Shown in pieces: positions 6,933 through 15,573 of a stretch of 64,000 nt of DNA. The stretch is taken from the NCBI GenBank assembly GCA_022601195.1, contig JAHZIX010000039.1:1-64000 (forward strand), given 5' to 3'. Each line of letters opens with the position of its first letter. The first letter of the stretch is position 1. Position numbers and translations under genes: made by a program. The notes beneath the pieces are model-generated. The model was given only the letters and a program-made list of their open reading frames with translations. It had not been told where the DNA came from and made no database searches. Source of the DNA: Deltaproteobacteria bacterium. GTDB lineage: Bacteria > Acidobacteriota > Thermoanaerobaculia > Multivoradales > JAHZIX01.

Positions 6933-9396
6933 CTAGCCGTTTTCCCCGGCGCCCTTTTCGTGCAGCTCGTTTGATTCTCCCGACAGAGCCGGCGGAACCA
7001 AATCCTGGTCCTGGGCAGATCGCGGGCGGTTGTCTTTTGCTACCTCGGAGATTCCTTGCTCTCGTCGAGATCTCCATTGGAGCCCGCTCCAACCGGCGAC
7101 ACCGAATAGAAACAAGCCGCACCCTAGACGCCAACTCAGGGGAGCGTAGCGGAACTCCACAAGGTGGCGGCCCGGAGGCACCGGGACACTGAGAAAGGCT
7201 CCGTTCACCCTGCTGGGAGAAATCTCTTCGCCATCCATCCAGAGTCTCCAGCCCGGAATAGCGGGTTGACTGGTGGCCATCAGGGATAGAGTCTGAGCGG
7301 TGACAACGGCTGAAATATACCCTGGCTCTACCTGTAGGTCTTCGATCTTGGCCTCCCCATTGGGATAGCTTCCCGGTGGTGGCAAGCCAGGGCCGGAGGC
7401 GGTCACGAGGCGACTGAAGTCCTCCACGGACCTCGCCGCTTCGAGGGCTGCTGCAGGCCGTGAAAAGACCTGAACCTCGTGGGGCCGAAAGAGGCGTTCG
7501 AAGGCTCTCGGGTTTTCGAACACCAAGGCATCCTCGCTTTCGTAGCCCGCTTCGAGGCCTCCGTGATCGAAGATATACATCGTTGGGTGGTCGAAGATGT
7601 AGCGGACACCAAGAAAATCGAGAGCTGGATGGGAGCTGGAACGGAGAGCAGCCCATTTTCCCCGCTGCGGTTGTGCGAAGAAGGACTCGAATTCAGCATA
7701 CATTCCGAAGGTCATCGGGTCATTGCCTCGAACGTCCTCGAGCCCGAAAAAGGCTGCCGACGCGGGGAGCAGAGCTGGACCGATTCCAGCTACGCGAAAT
7801 CCCGCAGCTCTTTCCTGAACCCAAGTCACTGAAGGGGTCGCGGGGTAGAAGCTGTAGGCGCTCGAAACAGGAACCCACGGTTGAAAAAGCAGGACTCGGG
7901 GTAATAGGACCAGCAGCAGCAACAAAGGCATGATCCATCTTCTGGACGCCAAGAACAGAGTGGCTACCAAAGTTCCTAATTGAAGGAGCAGCATCAGCTG
8001 AGTGTCCGGGTCTCGAGGCGCTAGTTGTTGCCTATCCAGCAGTTCCAACAAGACCGCCAAGGCCAGCACGCCCCCCAGAGCTGCCCGCCTTCCACGAAGG
8101 TGGCGGAGGTTCTCCGCACCAAAGGCGGCCAACAACGAGGCCGCCAGGACCCACCAGAAAGTGAGTCGTTTGAGAAGGGTGTCCCGGATCAAGGGCAGTT
8201 CACCGAAGGGCCAGGAGATGACTGGGTAGTGAGCGCTGACGAGTAGGCCCAGGAGGCCCACGGAGAGCCAGATCAGAGCTTGACGGCGAAGCCGGCGGCG
8301 AGTCAGAGCTGCTGGAATCAGGGCGAGGGCAGTCAGTGCAACCGAGGCGCCGCCGATCTCAGCGAGGTTGTCCGGTCCCGCCCAAGTTCCCTCCAGAGGG
8401 TTGCCCAGGGCCATGAGGTCGAGGGCCGGCCAGGTCCGGAGCACCGCTGTTTCGAGGGACATCTCCGCTTTTTGATGGCGAGAGCTCTGGCGGTGTTCCC
8501 ATTCGGCTGAGACGGTCAAGGTTTCGAGAAAAGGAAAGAGCGCTGGAGCTGCCAGCAGTACCGAAAGGAGCACCGCGACTTCGCTCCATCGAAACAGGGA
8601 TTTCCAGTATTGGAAGGAGCGCAGCTCGGGGCGTTTCTCAAAGAGCCAGGGAATCGAGATCAGCAAGCCGAATAACACAGATTGAAAAAGAGTCTCCGGA
8701 TGGCCGGCATAGACACCTAGAGCGCCGGTGAGGGCCAAGAGGCCGGCTCCAGAGCCCGTCGGTTGCCGAATGAACCGTAGGAGCGCAAAGAGGATCCAAG
8801 GAGTCAGAGCAATCACATAGGTGAGGGTGTGGAGCCGCCAAATTTGTAGGAAGGCGCTGCCCGTGAAAGTAAAAGCTGCCAGGACAGCGGCCCCTTCCCC
8901 GACTCCCAGGAAACGAGCCAGAAGGAAAATTCCCCAAGCGGCCAACAACAGACGGGCCATCTGGAGGAACGACGCAGCCCTCACCGGAGGCAGCCAGCGA
9001 GCAGCGATCTCTAGAGGGGAACAGGACCGCGGACTGGCCATTGCCGAGTAAGGCCGAGCCAGCACTCGCAGCGGGGTTGAAGAGGAGGTCTTGGCGCCCC
9101 GCTTGGCGCCAGGGTTCCATCTGGGACAAGGGGTCCAGAAGCAGTGGATTGGGCTCAGATGACCCCTTTTCGATGAGGTCCCCTAGATTTGGGTGAGTCC
9201 AGGGAGCCACGGTCGAGAGGGAGAGGGTGGGGCCCAGCACTTTCCCTTTCTGCAACCCTCCGAAGGTAAAGGCGAGGGGGAGCAAGGTCAGTAACACGGT
9301 GGTTCGCCAAGATGGTTGGACACCGAGGCGGCGGACCAGCCAAGCTAACCCGCAGCTCGTTCCTAGATAGAAAGCGAGGAGGAAAAGGGCCCCCAT
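6933..9396 (-). CDS. YfhO-family multi-pass membrane protein, split by a one-base frameshift
   Basis: YfhO/GT-C-like integral membrane proteins have an N-terminal block of transmembrane helices and a large C-terminal extracytoplasmic domain; some take part in glycosylation of cell-wall polymers. The first part (from 9396) encodes a signal/TM segment, the family motif DPLSQMEPWRQ, then NGQSAVLFP. The continuation LEIAARWLPPV, with about ten more membrane helices and the C-terminal domain, is in the next frame. Dropping one base from the GGGG run at 9016-9019 joins the two into a continuous 820-residue protein of normal family layout. The disruption could be a recent pseudogene or an assembly/sequencing error. 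Its start is 21 bases after the crotonase stop. Confidence 0.7.
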
Positions 9397-9417
9397 GACG
9401 ACAGCTCTCGGAGGCGC

Positions 9418-10254
9418 TCAGCTTCGCCAGCTGGGCGCTTTTTTGGTCTCGAGAAAAGTGGCTACGCCATGTTTGCAGTCGTCGGTGGCGCGGGCCAGGG
9501 CATTGACTTCTTCCGCCTGACCAAAGGCTCCGTCGAGGGAGCGACCGAATAGATCGAGCAGTAGCGCCTTGGTCCGAGCGATGGACTCGGAGCTAGCATT
9601 GGTGAGAACTTCCACGGCGAGGTCTCGCCCGGCCTCCCCGAGCTCTCCCGGAGCAGCAATGCGATTGGCAAGGCCGATCTCTACCGCTTCCTGGGCATCG
9701 ATGAATCGTGGGTTGAGGAGCAGCTCACGAACGTGAGAGCCGCGCAGGCGCAACGAGAGGTAGGTGGCCACGAGAGCCGCCACGAAGCCGATTTTGACCT
9801 CGCTGTATAGAAACCGAGACCGCTCCTCGGCCACTACATAGTCGTGGGCGGTGGCCAAACCGCAGCCGCCAGCGACGCAGGCGCCGTGGACCAAGGCGAT
9901 GGTCAGCACCTCCTGACGGAGTACCGACTCGAAGAGTCCTCTCAAGCGCTGGGAGTCCTGTCGGTTCTCGTCGTGGCTGGCGTTGCTGAGACTTCTCAGG
10001 TGGGCGAGGTCTGCCCCTGCCGAGAAGTTCTTGCCTTCTCCAGAAAGCAAGAGCGCACGAATGCCGACGGACCGCAAGGGCCAGCTGTAGAGGGTGGTCA
10101 GCTCGGTGAGCATTCCCTGGGACAGGGCATTGGCTCGCTTGGGATCGTCGAGGCGAACCCACAGAAGATCCTCTTCGCGTCCGACCACCAAATGTTCGAA
10201 GTCATCTTGGTGTGGAGCCCTTTGGAGCTGTGTTTCGCGGTCTATGGGGTTCAC
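9418..10254 (-). CDS. Enoyl-CoA hydratase/isomerase, methylglutaconyl-CoA-hydratase-like
   Basis: A 278-residue crotonase. The CoA-binding/oxyanion segment GKNFSAGADL and the second oxyanion block VAGGCGLATAHDY are present. One of the two catalytic glutamates is retained in SEVKIGFVAAL, while the position of the first holds Gly; this Gly with the 'SEVK.G' signature is, as far as I recall, seen in methylglutaconyl-CoA hydratase (LiuC)-type enzymes. It begins at GTG (10254), 3 bases after the previous stop. Its place behind an acyl-CoA carboxylase and AtuA fits branched-chain or isoprenoid acyl-CoA breakdown: carboxylation, then hydration. Confidence 0.88.
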   Translation of the reverse strand: MNPIDRETQLQRAPHQDDFEHLVVGREEDLLWVRLDDPKRANALSQGMLTELTTLYSWPLRSVGIRALLLSGEGKNFSAGADLAHLRSLSNASHDENRQDSQRLRGLFESVLRQEVLTIALVHGACVAGGCGLATAHDYVVAEERSRFLYSEVKIGFVAALVATYLSLRLRGSHVRELLLNPRFIDAQEAVEIGLANRIAAPGELGEAGRDLAVEVLTNASSESIARTKALLLDLFGRSLDGAFGQAEEVNALARATDDCKHGVATFLETKKAPSWRS

Positions 10255-10257
10255 GAT

Positions 10258-10596
10258 TCAAGTTTCCTCGTTCAGCAGGCTTTCGGGGACTTCCACGATC
10301 ATCTGAAGGAGGCCTTGACCATGGGTCTTTCCTTGCGCATCAATCTTCAAACTTTCCGTTCCGCCTCCGCCGAGGGAGTCGTGGAGCAGAAAGTTGAGAG
10401 CCTTCAGGTTGGGCACTTCGAATCGTTCGACCTTGCCGTGACAGACGGTGGCGAAGTGCTCCCGGACTCGGTCGACGGTGACTTGTTGGAGGAGGATGTC
10501 ATATCCCTCCTCGGAGTAGGCGATGAGGCCGACGTTGCTGCCGTCTCCCTTGTCACCGGAACGAGCGTGAGCGATGCGATGCAGCGGAACCTTCAC
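10258..10596 (-). CDS. AtuA C-terminal (ferredoxin-like) domain as a separate protein
   Basis: A 112-residue protein matching the C-terminal domain usually fused to or encoded next to AtuA (DUF1446): it opens with the signature HARSGDKGDGSNVGLIAY and ends with a core containing LNFLLHDSLGGGGTESL. The function of the domain is unknown. Its ATG overlaps the stop of the preceding membrane-protein gene (ATGA at 10593-10596), and the crotonase follows after 3 bases. In many genomes this domain lies directly behind AtuA; here a membrane-protein gene separates them. Confidence 0.85.
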   Translation of the reverse strand: MKVPLHRIAHARSGDKGDGSNVGLIAYSEEGYDILLQQVTVDRVREHFATVCHGKVERFEVPNLKALNFLLHDSLGGGGTESLKIDAQGKTHGQGLLQMIVEVPESLLNEET

Positions 10597-11033
10597 AGGA
10601 ATCTCCTCGGGACGTTCTGAGATCGATAGGTGAGGACGACCGCCCAGATTCCCAAGCCGATGCCAAGAGCGACAGCGGTTACGGGGCGGGTGAGCAAGGG
10701 GTGGTGAAGATTTGGCAAGAAGGCCCGGAAGGCCAGGTCCAATTCAGGGCCAAACCAAGAGTTGAGGGCGCCATGGGCCATGAGTGCCAGTCCCAAGGCG
10801 AGACAAGGTAAGGCAAACCTTCGCCTCGCCCTAGTTTCTGTTTGGAATCCGTGGCGTAAGCAGGCCGCATAGGCGGCTCCCGCAACCAGGCTCCAAACAA
10901 CGAAGGCGAGGCGGTTCGCCAGGGCGCTGGATAGAAAACCGATCAGCATCAGGGGAACGATTCCGACAGCGAGAGACAAGCGCCAGTGGGTCGGCGCTGC
11001 GCGGCCGGGGACATCGATCGGGCTTCGGCTCAC
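10593..11033 (-). CDS. Small membrane protein (146 aa), inserted between AtuA parts
   Basis: I do not recognise this family. From the GTG at 11033 it encodes 146 residues with about four transmembrane segments: SLAVGIVPLMLIGFLSSAL, AFVVWSLVAGAAYAACL, ALPCLALGLALMAHGAL and TAVALGIGLGIWAVVL. Arg-rich loops lie between them. The start overlaps the AtuA stop as GTGA and the stop overlaps the next start as ATGA, so three genes are translationally chained. Position implies a role with AtuA, perhaps substrate entry or membrane tethering, but that is inference. Confidence 0.7.
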   Translation of the reverse strand: MSRSPIDVPGRAAPTHWRLSLAVGIVPLMLIGFLSSALANRLAFVVWSLVAGAAYAACLRHGFQTETRARRRFALPCLALGLALMAHGALNSWFGPELDLAFRAFLPNLHHPLLTRPVTAVALGIGLGIWAVVLTYRSQNVPRRFL

Positions 11034-12397
11034 GCCTCTTCCACCGACACTTGGAGATGATCTTCGACCACTCTTCGGTCCATGAGGGCGGGCCAATAAG
11101 CGACGACTTTCTGGGGTTTGGGTCGACCCTGGGCGAAGCCGGTTACCCCCGGAGGGCCAGCGGTCACCAGGGGAGCGATCTCCTTACCGAAGCGCTCTAC
11201 CCGCTTGGGGTCTGGGTCGCGAACTCCCAAGCGCAAGACGACCTCCGGGGGCTCCTCGGGTGCTGCCAGTAGACCGGGAAGACAAGCGCCGACCCCGAGA
11301 ACTTCCGTGCTCCGGTTCTCTTCCGCGAAGACGATGCCAGCGCGTTCCAGTCGTTTCCAGACGATCTCCGCAGATAGGTGTGCTTTCTCGACGGCTCGCG
11401 GGCCACATATAGTGATCTCACCGGAGGCCTTGTAGCCAGCTAGGTAGGAGGCAGAGATCTTGAGGAAGGGTGTTCTGGGGCCGCCTCGGATGCCGCTGAC
11501 GGCAACCCGGTCCTTGCCCTCCTGGGCGAGCTGTGCCGTAGAGAAATCGGCGGTTACGTCGGGAGTAATGTACTCGCGGGGATTGCCCATTTCGTATAAC
11601 AGTTGCTCAGCTACGGTATCTACCGTCACCATGCCACCGGTGCCGGGCTGCTTGGTAACCACGAAAGTTCCGTCAGCAGACGCCTCTACCACCGGGTAAC
11701 CGACGTTCCACAAATCTGGTACTTCCCACCAGCGACTGAAGTTACCCCCGGTGCACTGGGGGCCACATTCGAGAATGTGCCCGGCGATGGTGCCACTAGC
11801 GAGCAGATCCCACTCTTCCTCTCCCCAGCCGAATTCATGGATCATGGGTGCCAGAGCCAGAGCTGTGTCGGTGATGCGGCCACACAATATGATCAACGCC
11901 CCTTGGTCCAGAGCCTCGACCACCGGCCGCGCGCCCAGATAGGCATTGACGCTGGTCGCGTGAGCGGCGTGGGCAGCAATGGGCTCTCCGGAATCCATAT
12001 TCTCCAGGCGATGACCCTCGGCCATCAGCTGCGGCAACCGAGCCAGGATGTCGTCGCCTTCGACGACTCCTACCCGGACCCCTTCGACGCCCAGCTCACG
12101 GGCCACTTCGAAGATCTTCTCGCGGCAGGCGAGAGGGTTCAGGCCACCGGCGTTGGAGAGCACGCGAACATTGCGTTCCTTGAGCTCCGGGAGGACTCTG
12201 CGAATAAAACCGATGAAGTCGGTGGCGTAGCCGAGCTCCGGGTTGCGCAGTTTTTGACGCATCATGATGGAGAGAGTGACCTCTGCCAGATAGTCCATGC
12301 CCAAATAGTCGAGGGGGCCACCTCGGAGTAGTTCCACCGGGGCATCGACGTTGTCGCCCCAGAAGCCTTGGCCATTGCCGATACGGATCGTTTTCAT
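11030..12397 (-). CDS. AtuA family protein (DUF1446)
   Basis: DUF1446 proteins are named from the acyclic terpene utilisation operon; their reaction is not established. The start region MKTIRIGNGQGFWGDN is the family signature, followed by YLAEVTLSIMMRQK, LSNAGGLNP and the glycine-rich GNFSRWWEVPDLWNVGYP. Length about 455 residues is normal for the AtuA core without its C-terminal domain, which is a separate gene at 10258. I prefer ATG at 12397, with AAGGTG just upstream, over GTG at 12403. It lies 225 bases behind the carboxylase gene. Confidence 0.9.
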   Translation of the reverse strand: MKTIRIGNGQGFWGDNVDAPVELLRGGPLDYLGMDYLAEVTLSIMMRQKLRNPELGYATDFIGFIRRVLPELKERNVRVLSNAGGLNPLACREKIFEVARELGVEGVRVGVVEGDDILARLPQLMAEGHRLENMDSGEPIAAHAAHATSVNAYLGARPVVEALDQGALIILCGRITDTALALAPMIHEFGWGEEEWDLLASGTIAGHILECGPQCTGGNFSRWWEVPDLWNVGYPVVEASADGTFVVTKQPGTGGMVTVDTVAEQLLYEMGNPREYITPDVTADFSTAQLAQEGKDRVAVSGIRGGPRTPFLKISASYLAGYKASGEITICGPRAVEKAHLSAEIVWKRLERAGIVFAEENRSTEVLGVGACLPGLLAAPEEPPEVVLRLGVRDPDPKRVERFGKEIAPLVTAGPPGVTGFAQGRPKPQKVVAYWPALMDRRVVEDHLQVSVEEA

Positions 12398-12622
12398 GGT
12401 CACCTTGCCTGTAAATATCGTCGCTTAGCGCAGCCTGTGCTGAAAGTCCCTCGTTGGCGGGACCTAGGAATCTGGTGGTGAGTCAAAGCGAAGAATTGGA
12501 AGCAAACCCGCGATTTGCCCTCGGTTCCGCAACGAGGAGCCACCATCAAAGACCCGTTCGGAGCCAGAGTGAGTGTCACCACAGGTTGCTAGACTAGCAT
12601 CGAGAGGTCCGGCACGCCGTCC

Positions 12623-14287
12623 TCATGTCTGTAGAACACCGGTCTTGAATTCCGGTATGTCGGGGTTGTTAGCTGTAGATGCCAGGGAACGGGAGATGAC
12701 CTGTCGGGTCTCGGCAGGGTCGATGATGGCATCAACCCATAGGCGAGAAGCAGCGTGACAGGGGTCCGTGGTGGCGTTGAACCGGGCCTCGATTTGTCGC
12801 AGACGTTCCTTTTTCTCTTCTTCAGGAATTTCTCCACCTCGTTTGCCGAGCTCGATGGCGAGTAGAGTCTTACTCGCTTGGGAAGCACCCATCACGGCGA
12901 TGGCAGCGGAGGGCCAGGCGAAGAGAAATCGAGCGCCATAGGCTTTGCCGCACATGGCGTAATTGCCGGCACCAAAAGAGTTCCCGATGAAGATGGTGAT
13001 CTTTGGCACCACCGAATTGGCGACCGCATTGACCATTTTCGCGCCGTCTTTGATGATCCCCCCTCGTTCCGCTCGGCTTCCCACCATGAATCCGGTAACG
13101 TCCTGCAGAAAGATGAGGGGAATTCCCTTCTGGTTGCAAAGCTGAACGAAGCGGGCACCCTTGTCGGCGGCTTCGGAGTAGATGACTCCACCGATCTGCA
13201 ACTCCCTCTCCCGGCTGTTGGTGCCGGTCTTTTTCTTTACGATATTTCGCTGGTTGGCAACGATCCCCACGGCCCACCCATCGATCCAGCCGGTGCCGCA
13301 CAACAACGTTTCGCCATAGGTAGCCTTGTATTCGTCAAAGTCGCTGCCATCCAGGAGGCGGGCGAGGATGTTGCGAGTGTCGTAAGGTCTGGAGCGATCC
13401 GCTGGGGAGATGCCGTAGAGATCTTCCGTCGGGAACAGAGGAGGGCTCGTCGGCCGGCGGGCAAAAGGAGCCTTGGGCCGCCGGGCCAGTTGCGCAAATT
13501 GGGAGCGGAGCTTCTTGAGACAAGAGGCATCGTCCGGGTGTCGATGGTCGACAACTCCTGAGATATCCGCTTGGACCTCTGCACCTCCGAGATCTTCCTC
13601 AGCGATCTTTTCTCCGATGGCTGCCTGCACCAGGTGAGGGCCCGCCAGGAAAATGGAACCGGTACCTTCTACGATGTGACACTCGTCGCTCATGATGGGA
13701 AGGTAGGCACCACCGGCAACACAGGACCCCATGACGGCAGCCATTTGGAAGATTCCGGCAGCGGATAGCCGGGCATTGTTGTAAAAAGCGCGGCCGAAAT
13801 GCTCTTTGTCGGGGAAGATTTCGTCCTGAAGGGGTAGAAAGACCCCTGCTGAGTCCACGAGATAAATGATCGGGATCCGATTTTCCTGGGCGATCTCTTG
13901 GGCGCGAAGGACTTTCTTGCCGGTCATGGGAAACCAAGCGCCCGCCTTTACCGTCGCGTCGTTGGCGACGACGACGACTTCTTCACCGTCGATCAAACCG
14001 ATGCCAGTGACGACGCCAGCTGCCGGCGCGCCGCCGTATTCCTGGTACATGCCATGGGCGGCCCAAAGACCGAGCTCGAGAAAAAAAGAATCTGGATCGA
14101 GGAGAGCATCCACGCGCTCCCGGGCAGTCATCTTGCCTCGGCTGCGATGTCGGGCCATGCGCTTTTCGCCACCCCCTTGGCGCAAAACCGCCTCCTGTTG
14201 CTGAATCTCCGCGAGTCGCGCCTTCCAAAACTGGCTACGCCGCTGATAATGATCGTCTAACTTGAGATTGTTTTCTAAGATCGCCAA
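12623..14287 (-). CDS. Acyl-CoA carboxylase, carboxyltransferase (beta) subunit
   Basis: Transfers carboxyl from carboxybiotin to an acyl-CoA. The 554-residue protein is colinear with methylcrotonyl-, geranyl- and propionyl-CoA carboxylase beta chains: N-terminal RGKMTARERVDALLDPDSFF, oxyanion region GSCVAGGAYLPIMSDE, then FLQDVTGFMVG and NSFGAGNYAMCGKAY in the C-terminal half. Similarity of SGVVDHRHPDDASCLKKLR suggests the methylcrotonyl/geranyl branch. The biotin-carrying alpha subunit is not in this window. It starts at TTG (14287) with a perfect GGAGG seven bases upstream. Head of the minus-strand cluster with AtuA and the crotonase. Confidence 0.92.
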   Translation of the reverse strand: MAILENNLKLDDHYQRRSQFWKARLAEIQQQEAVLRQGGGEKRMARHRSRGKMTARERVDALLDPDSFFLELGLWAAHGMYQEYGGAPAAGVVTGIGLIDGEEVVVVANDATVKAGAWFPMTGKKVLRAQEIAQENRIPIIYLVDSAGVFLPLQDEIFPDKEHFGRAFYNNARLSAAGIFQMAAVMGSCVAGGAYLPIMSDECHIVEGTGSIFLAGPHLVQAAIGEKIAEEDLGGAEVQADISGVVDHRHPDDASCLKKLRSQFAQLARRPKAPFARRPTSPPLFPTEDLYGISPADRSRPYDTRNILARLLDGSDFDEYKATYGETLLCGTGWIDGWAVGIVANQRNIVKKKTGTNSRERELQIGGVIYSEAADKGARFVQLCNQKGIPLIFLQDVTGFMVGSRAERGGIIKDGAKMVNAVANSVVPKITIFIGNSFGAGNYAMCGKAYGARFLFAWPSAAIAVMGASQASKTLLAIELGKRGGEIPEEEKKERLRQIEARFNATTDPCHAASRLWVDAIIDPAETRQVISRSLASTANNPDIPEFKTGVLQT

Positions 14288-14342
14288 AGCTCATCCTCCG
14301 GAGAAATCCACCGACACGTATGCAACTGATAGCATTCACCGC

Positions 14343-15065
14343 GTGAAGATTCAACTATTAGCTTTCGCCAGCGCTCGCGATGCCATCGGTTCTGACCAAG
14401 CCTCACTCACCCTTCCGGAGGGCAGTACCCTTTCGGATTTGCGGGATGTGCTGCAAGCTCAGTACCCGGACCTAGAGCCGCTTTGGCCTCGTCTAGCGAT
14501 CGCTGTAGAAGGGGAATTGGCTCCTCCCTCGTCATTACTTCGCGATGGTGTCGAGGTGGCTCTCCTGCCTCCCGTTTCCGGTGGAGCTCCCAGCGAAGGG
14601 GGAAGAGAACGGGGGAGCCTAGAGGCAAGAGTCGGGCTAGTGGAGGACGCGATCGACGTACCAGGCCTCCTAGCCACCCTAAAAGCTCCTAGCTGCGGGG
14701 CAGTATTGCTCTTCTTGGGCACGGTTCGGGATCACCATCAAGGTCGTCCAGTGGTCCGATTGACCTACTCTGCCTACCGCTCCATGGCAGAGAGCAGACT
14801 GCTCGCTATCACTCGGGAGCTGGAAGCAGCTTCTTCCAATCTAAGATTGGGCATCGTGCACCGACTCGGTGAAGTTCCTGTCGGCGAGCCCAGCGTCGCC
14901 ATTGCCTCTGCTTCTCCTCACCGCGAGGAAGCTTATGAGGGCAACCGCCTGCTTCTCGAGAGGCTCAAGGCAGAGGTTCCTATCTGGAAGCGAGAGCACT
15001 ACGGAGACGGTGAAGCAGCCTGGAGAGAAGAAGAGTCCCTATTGGCCCCTTCCTCCGCCTTGTAG
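14343..15065 (+). CDS. MoaD-MoaE fusion, molybdopterin synthase (MoaX-like)
   Basis: Inserts two sulfurs into precursor Z to make molybdopterin. Residues 1-81 are a ubiquitin-like MoaD domain (VKIQLLAFASARDAIG to PPVSGG) ending in Gly80-Gly81, the pair that carries the thiocarboxylate in free MoaD. After a linker of about 20 residues comes a complete MoaE domain, with LLFLGTVRDHHQGR, SPHREEAYEGNRL and the Lys-rich VPIWKREHYGDG active-site end. In a fusion the di-glycine cannot be activated unless the chain is cut after it; mycobacterial MoaX is known to need such cleavage. The GTG at 14343 is preferred since the longer frame runs inside the carboxylase gene. Confidence 0.88.
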   Translation: MKIQLLAFASARDAIGSDQASLTLPEGSTLSDLRDVLQAQYPDLEPLWPRLAIAVEGELAPPSSLLRDGVEVALLPPVSGGAPSEGGRERGSLEARVGLVEDAIDVPGLLATLKAPSCGAVLLFLGTVRDHHQGRPVVRLTYSAYRSMAESRLLAITRELEAASSNLRLGIVHRLGEVPVGEPSVAIASASPHREEAYEGNRLLLERLKAEVPIWKREHYGDGEAAWREEESLLAPSSAL

Positions 15066-15573
15066 TCCGTAAACCTACGGCCTTTCGGCGTGGGACCCTA
15101 CGCTCCAATCAGGTTTCTGCGGATATTGCCTTTTGGGCATCCCTCCTATCATCTCCCTTGTCGAACGAGAAACGACACCACCTTGACCGGAAGCTCGGTA
15201 AGACTTTCATAAGCCAACTTCAGGGGCTGCCGGTCGAGTCCAAAAACGGTTCTCCAATTCGTGGCGGCTCTCCCCCTCTCCCATCAGCTCATCCCGGAGA
15301 GTCGCCACCTTTTTACCTTCTCTCAATCTGTACAGCTCACCGACCTTCTGCTGCGGTTCCGTATCTGCAGGAAACTTCGGCGCCAAAAGGCCATTCTGTG
15401 TCCTCGACAGAGTGTGACTCTGCCTGGCTCCCAGAAATCTTCTTCTATCCTTGGATCTCCAAGAACTGCGGAGTCTCGCCACGAAGTCCGTGAGAAGTCC
15501 GGGCTAAAACTTCCTTGCCCCTGCGATCTGCTACCTGTTGGATCTCGAAGTTGGATCCTGGTCGACGGTGGAG
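15066..15573. other. Intergenic, 508 bases, no gene recognised
   Basis: Lies between the convergent moaD-moaE and peptidase genes. Open frames here have no family likeness. A short stem CCGTA/TACGG begins a few bases after the moaDE stop, and a hairpin-forming 26-mer at 15401 is shared with the spacer at 21631. Confidence 0.5.
15401..15426. repeat. Dispersed hairpin repeat, copy 1
   Basis: A 26-base element, 22 of 26 positions identical to 21631-21656. AGAGT (15411 region) pairs with ACTCT around a 3-base loop, and the flanking C-G pair extends the stem. Both copies are followed by pyrimidine-rich CTTCTTC/CTATC sequence and lie just beyond the 3' end of plus-strand genes. Confidence 0.4.

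Noticed and set aside
8638..9010. Continuation of the 252-codon frame after the frameshift in the YfhO gene
   Set aside because: The downstream part of that frame is Cys/Pro/Arg-rich and lacks membrane helices; the neighbouring frame carries the real protein.
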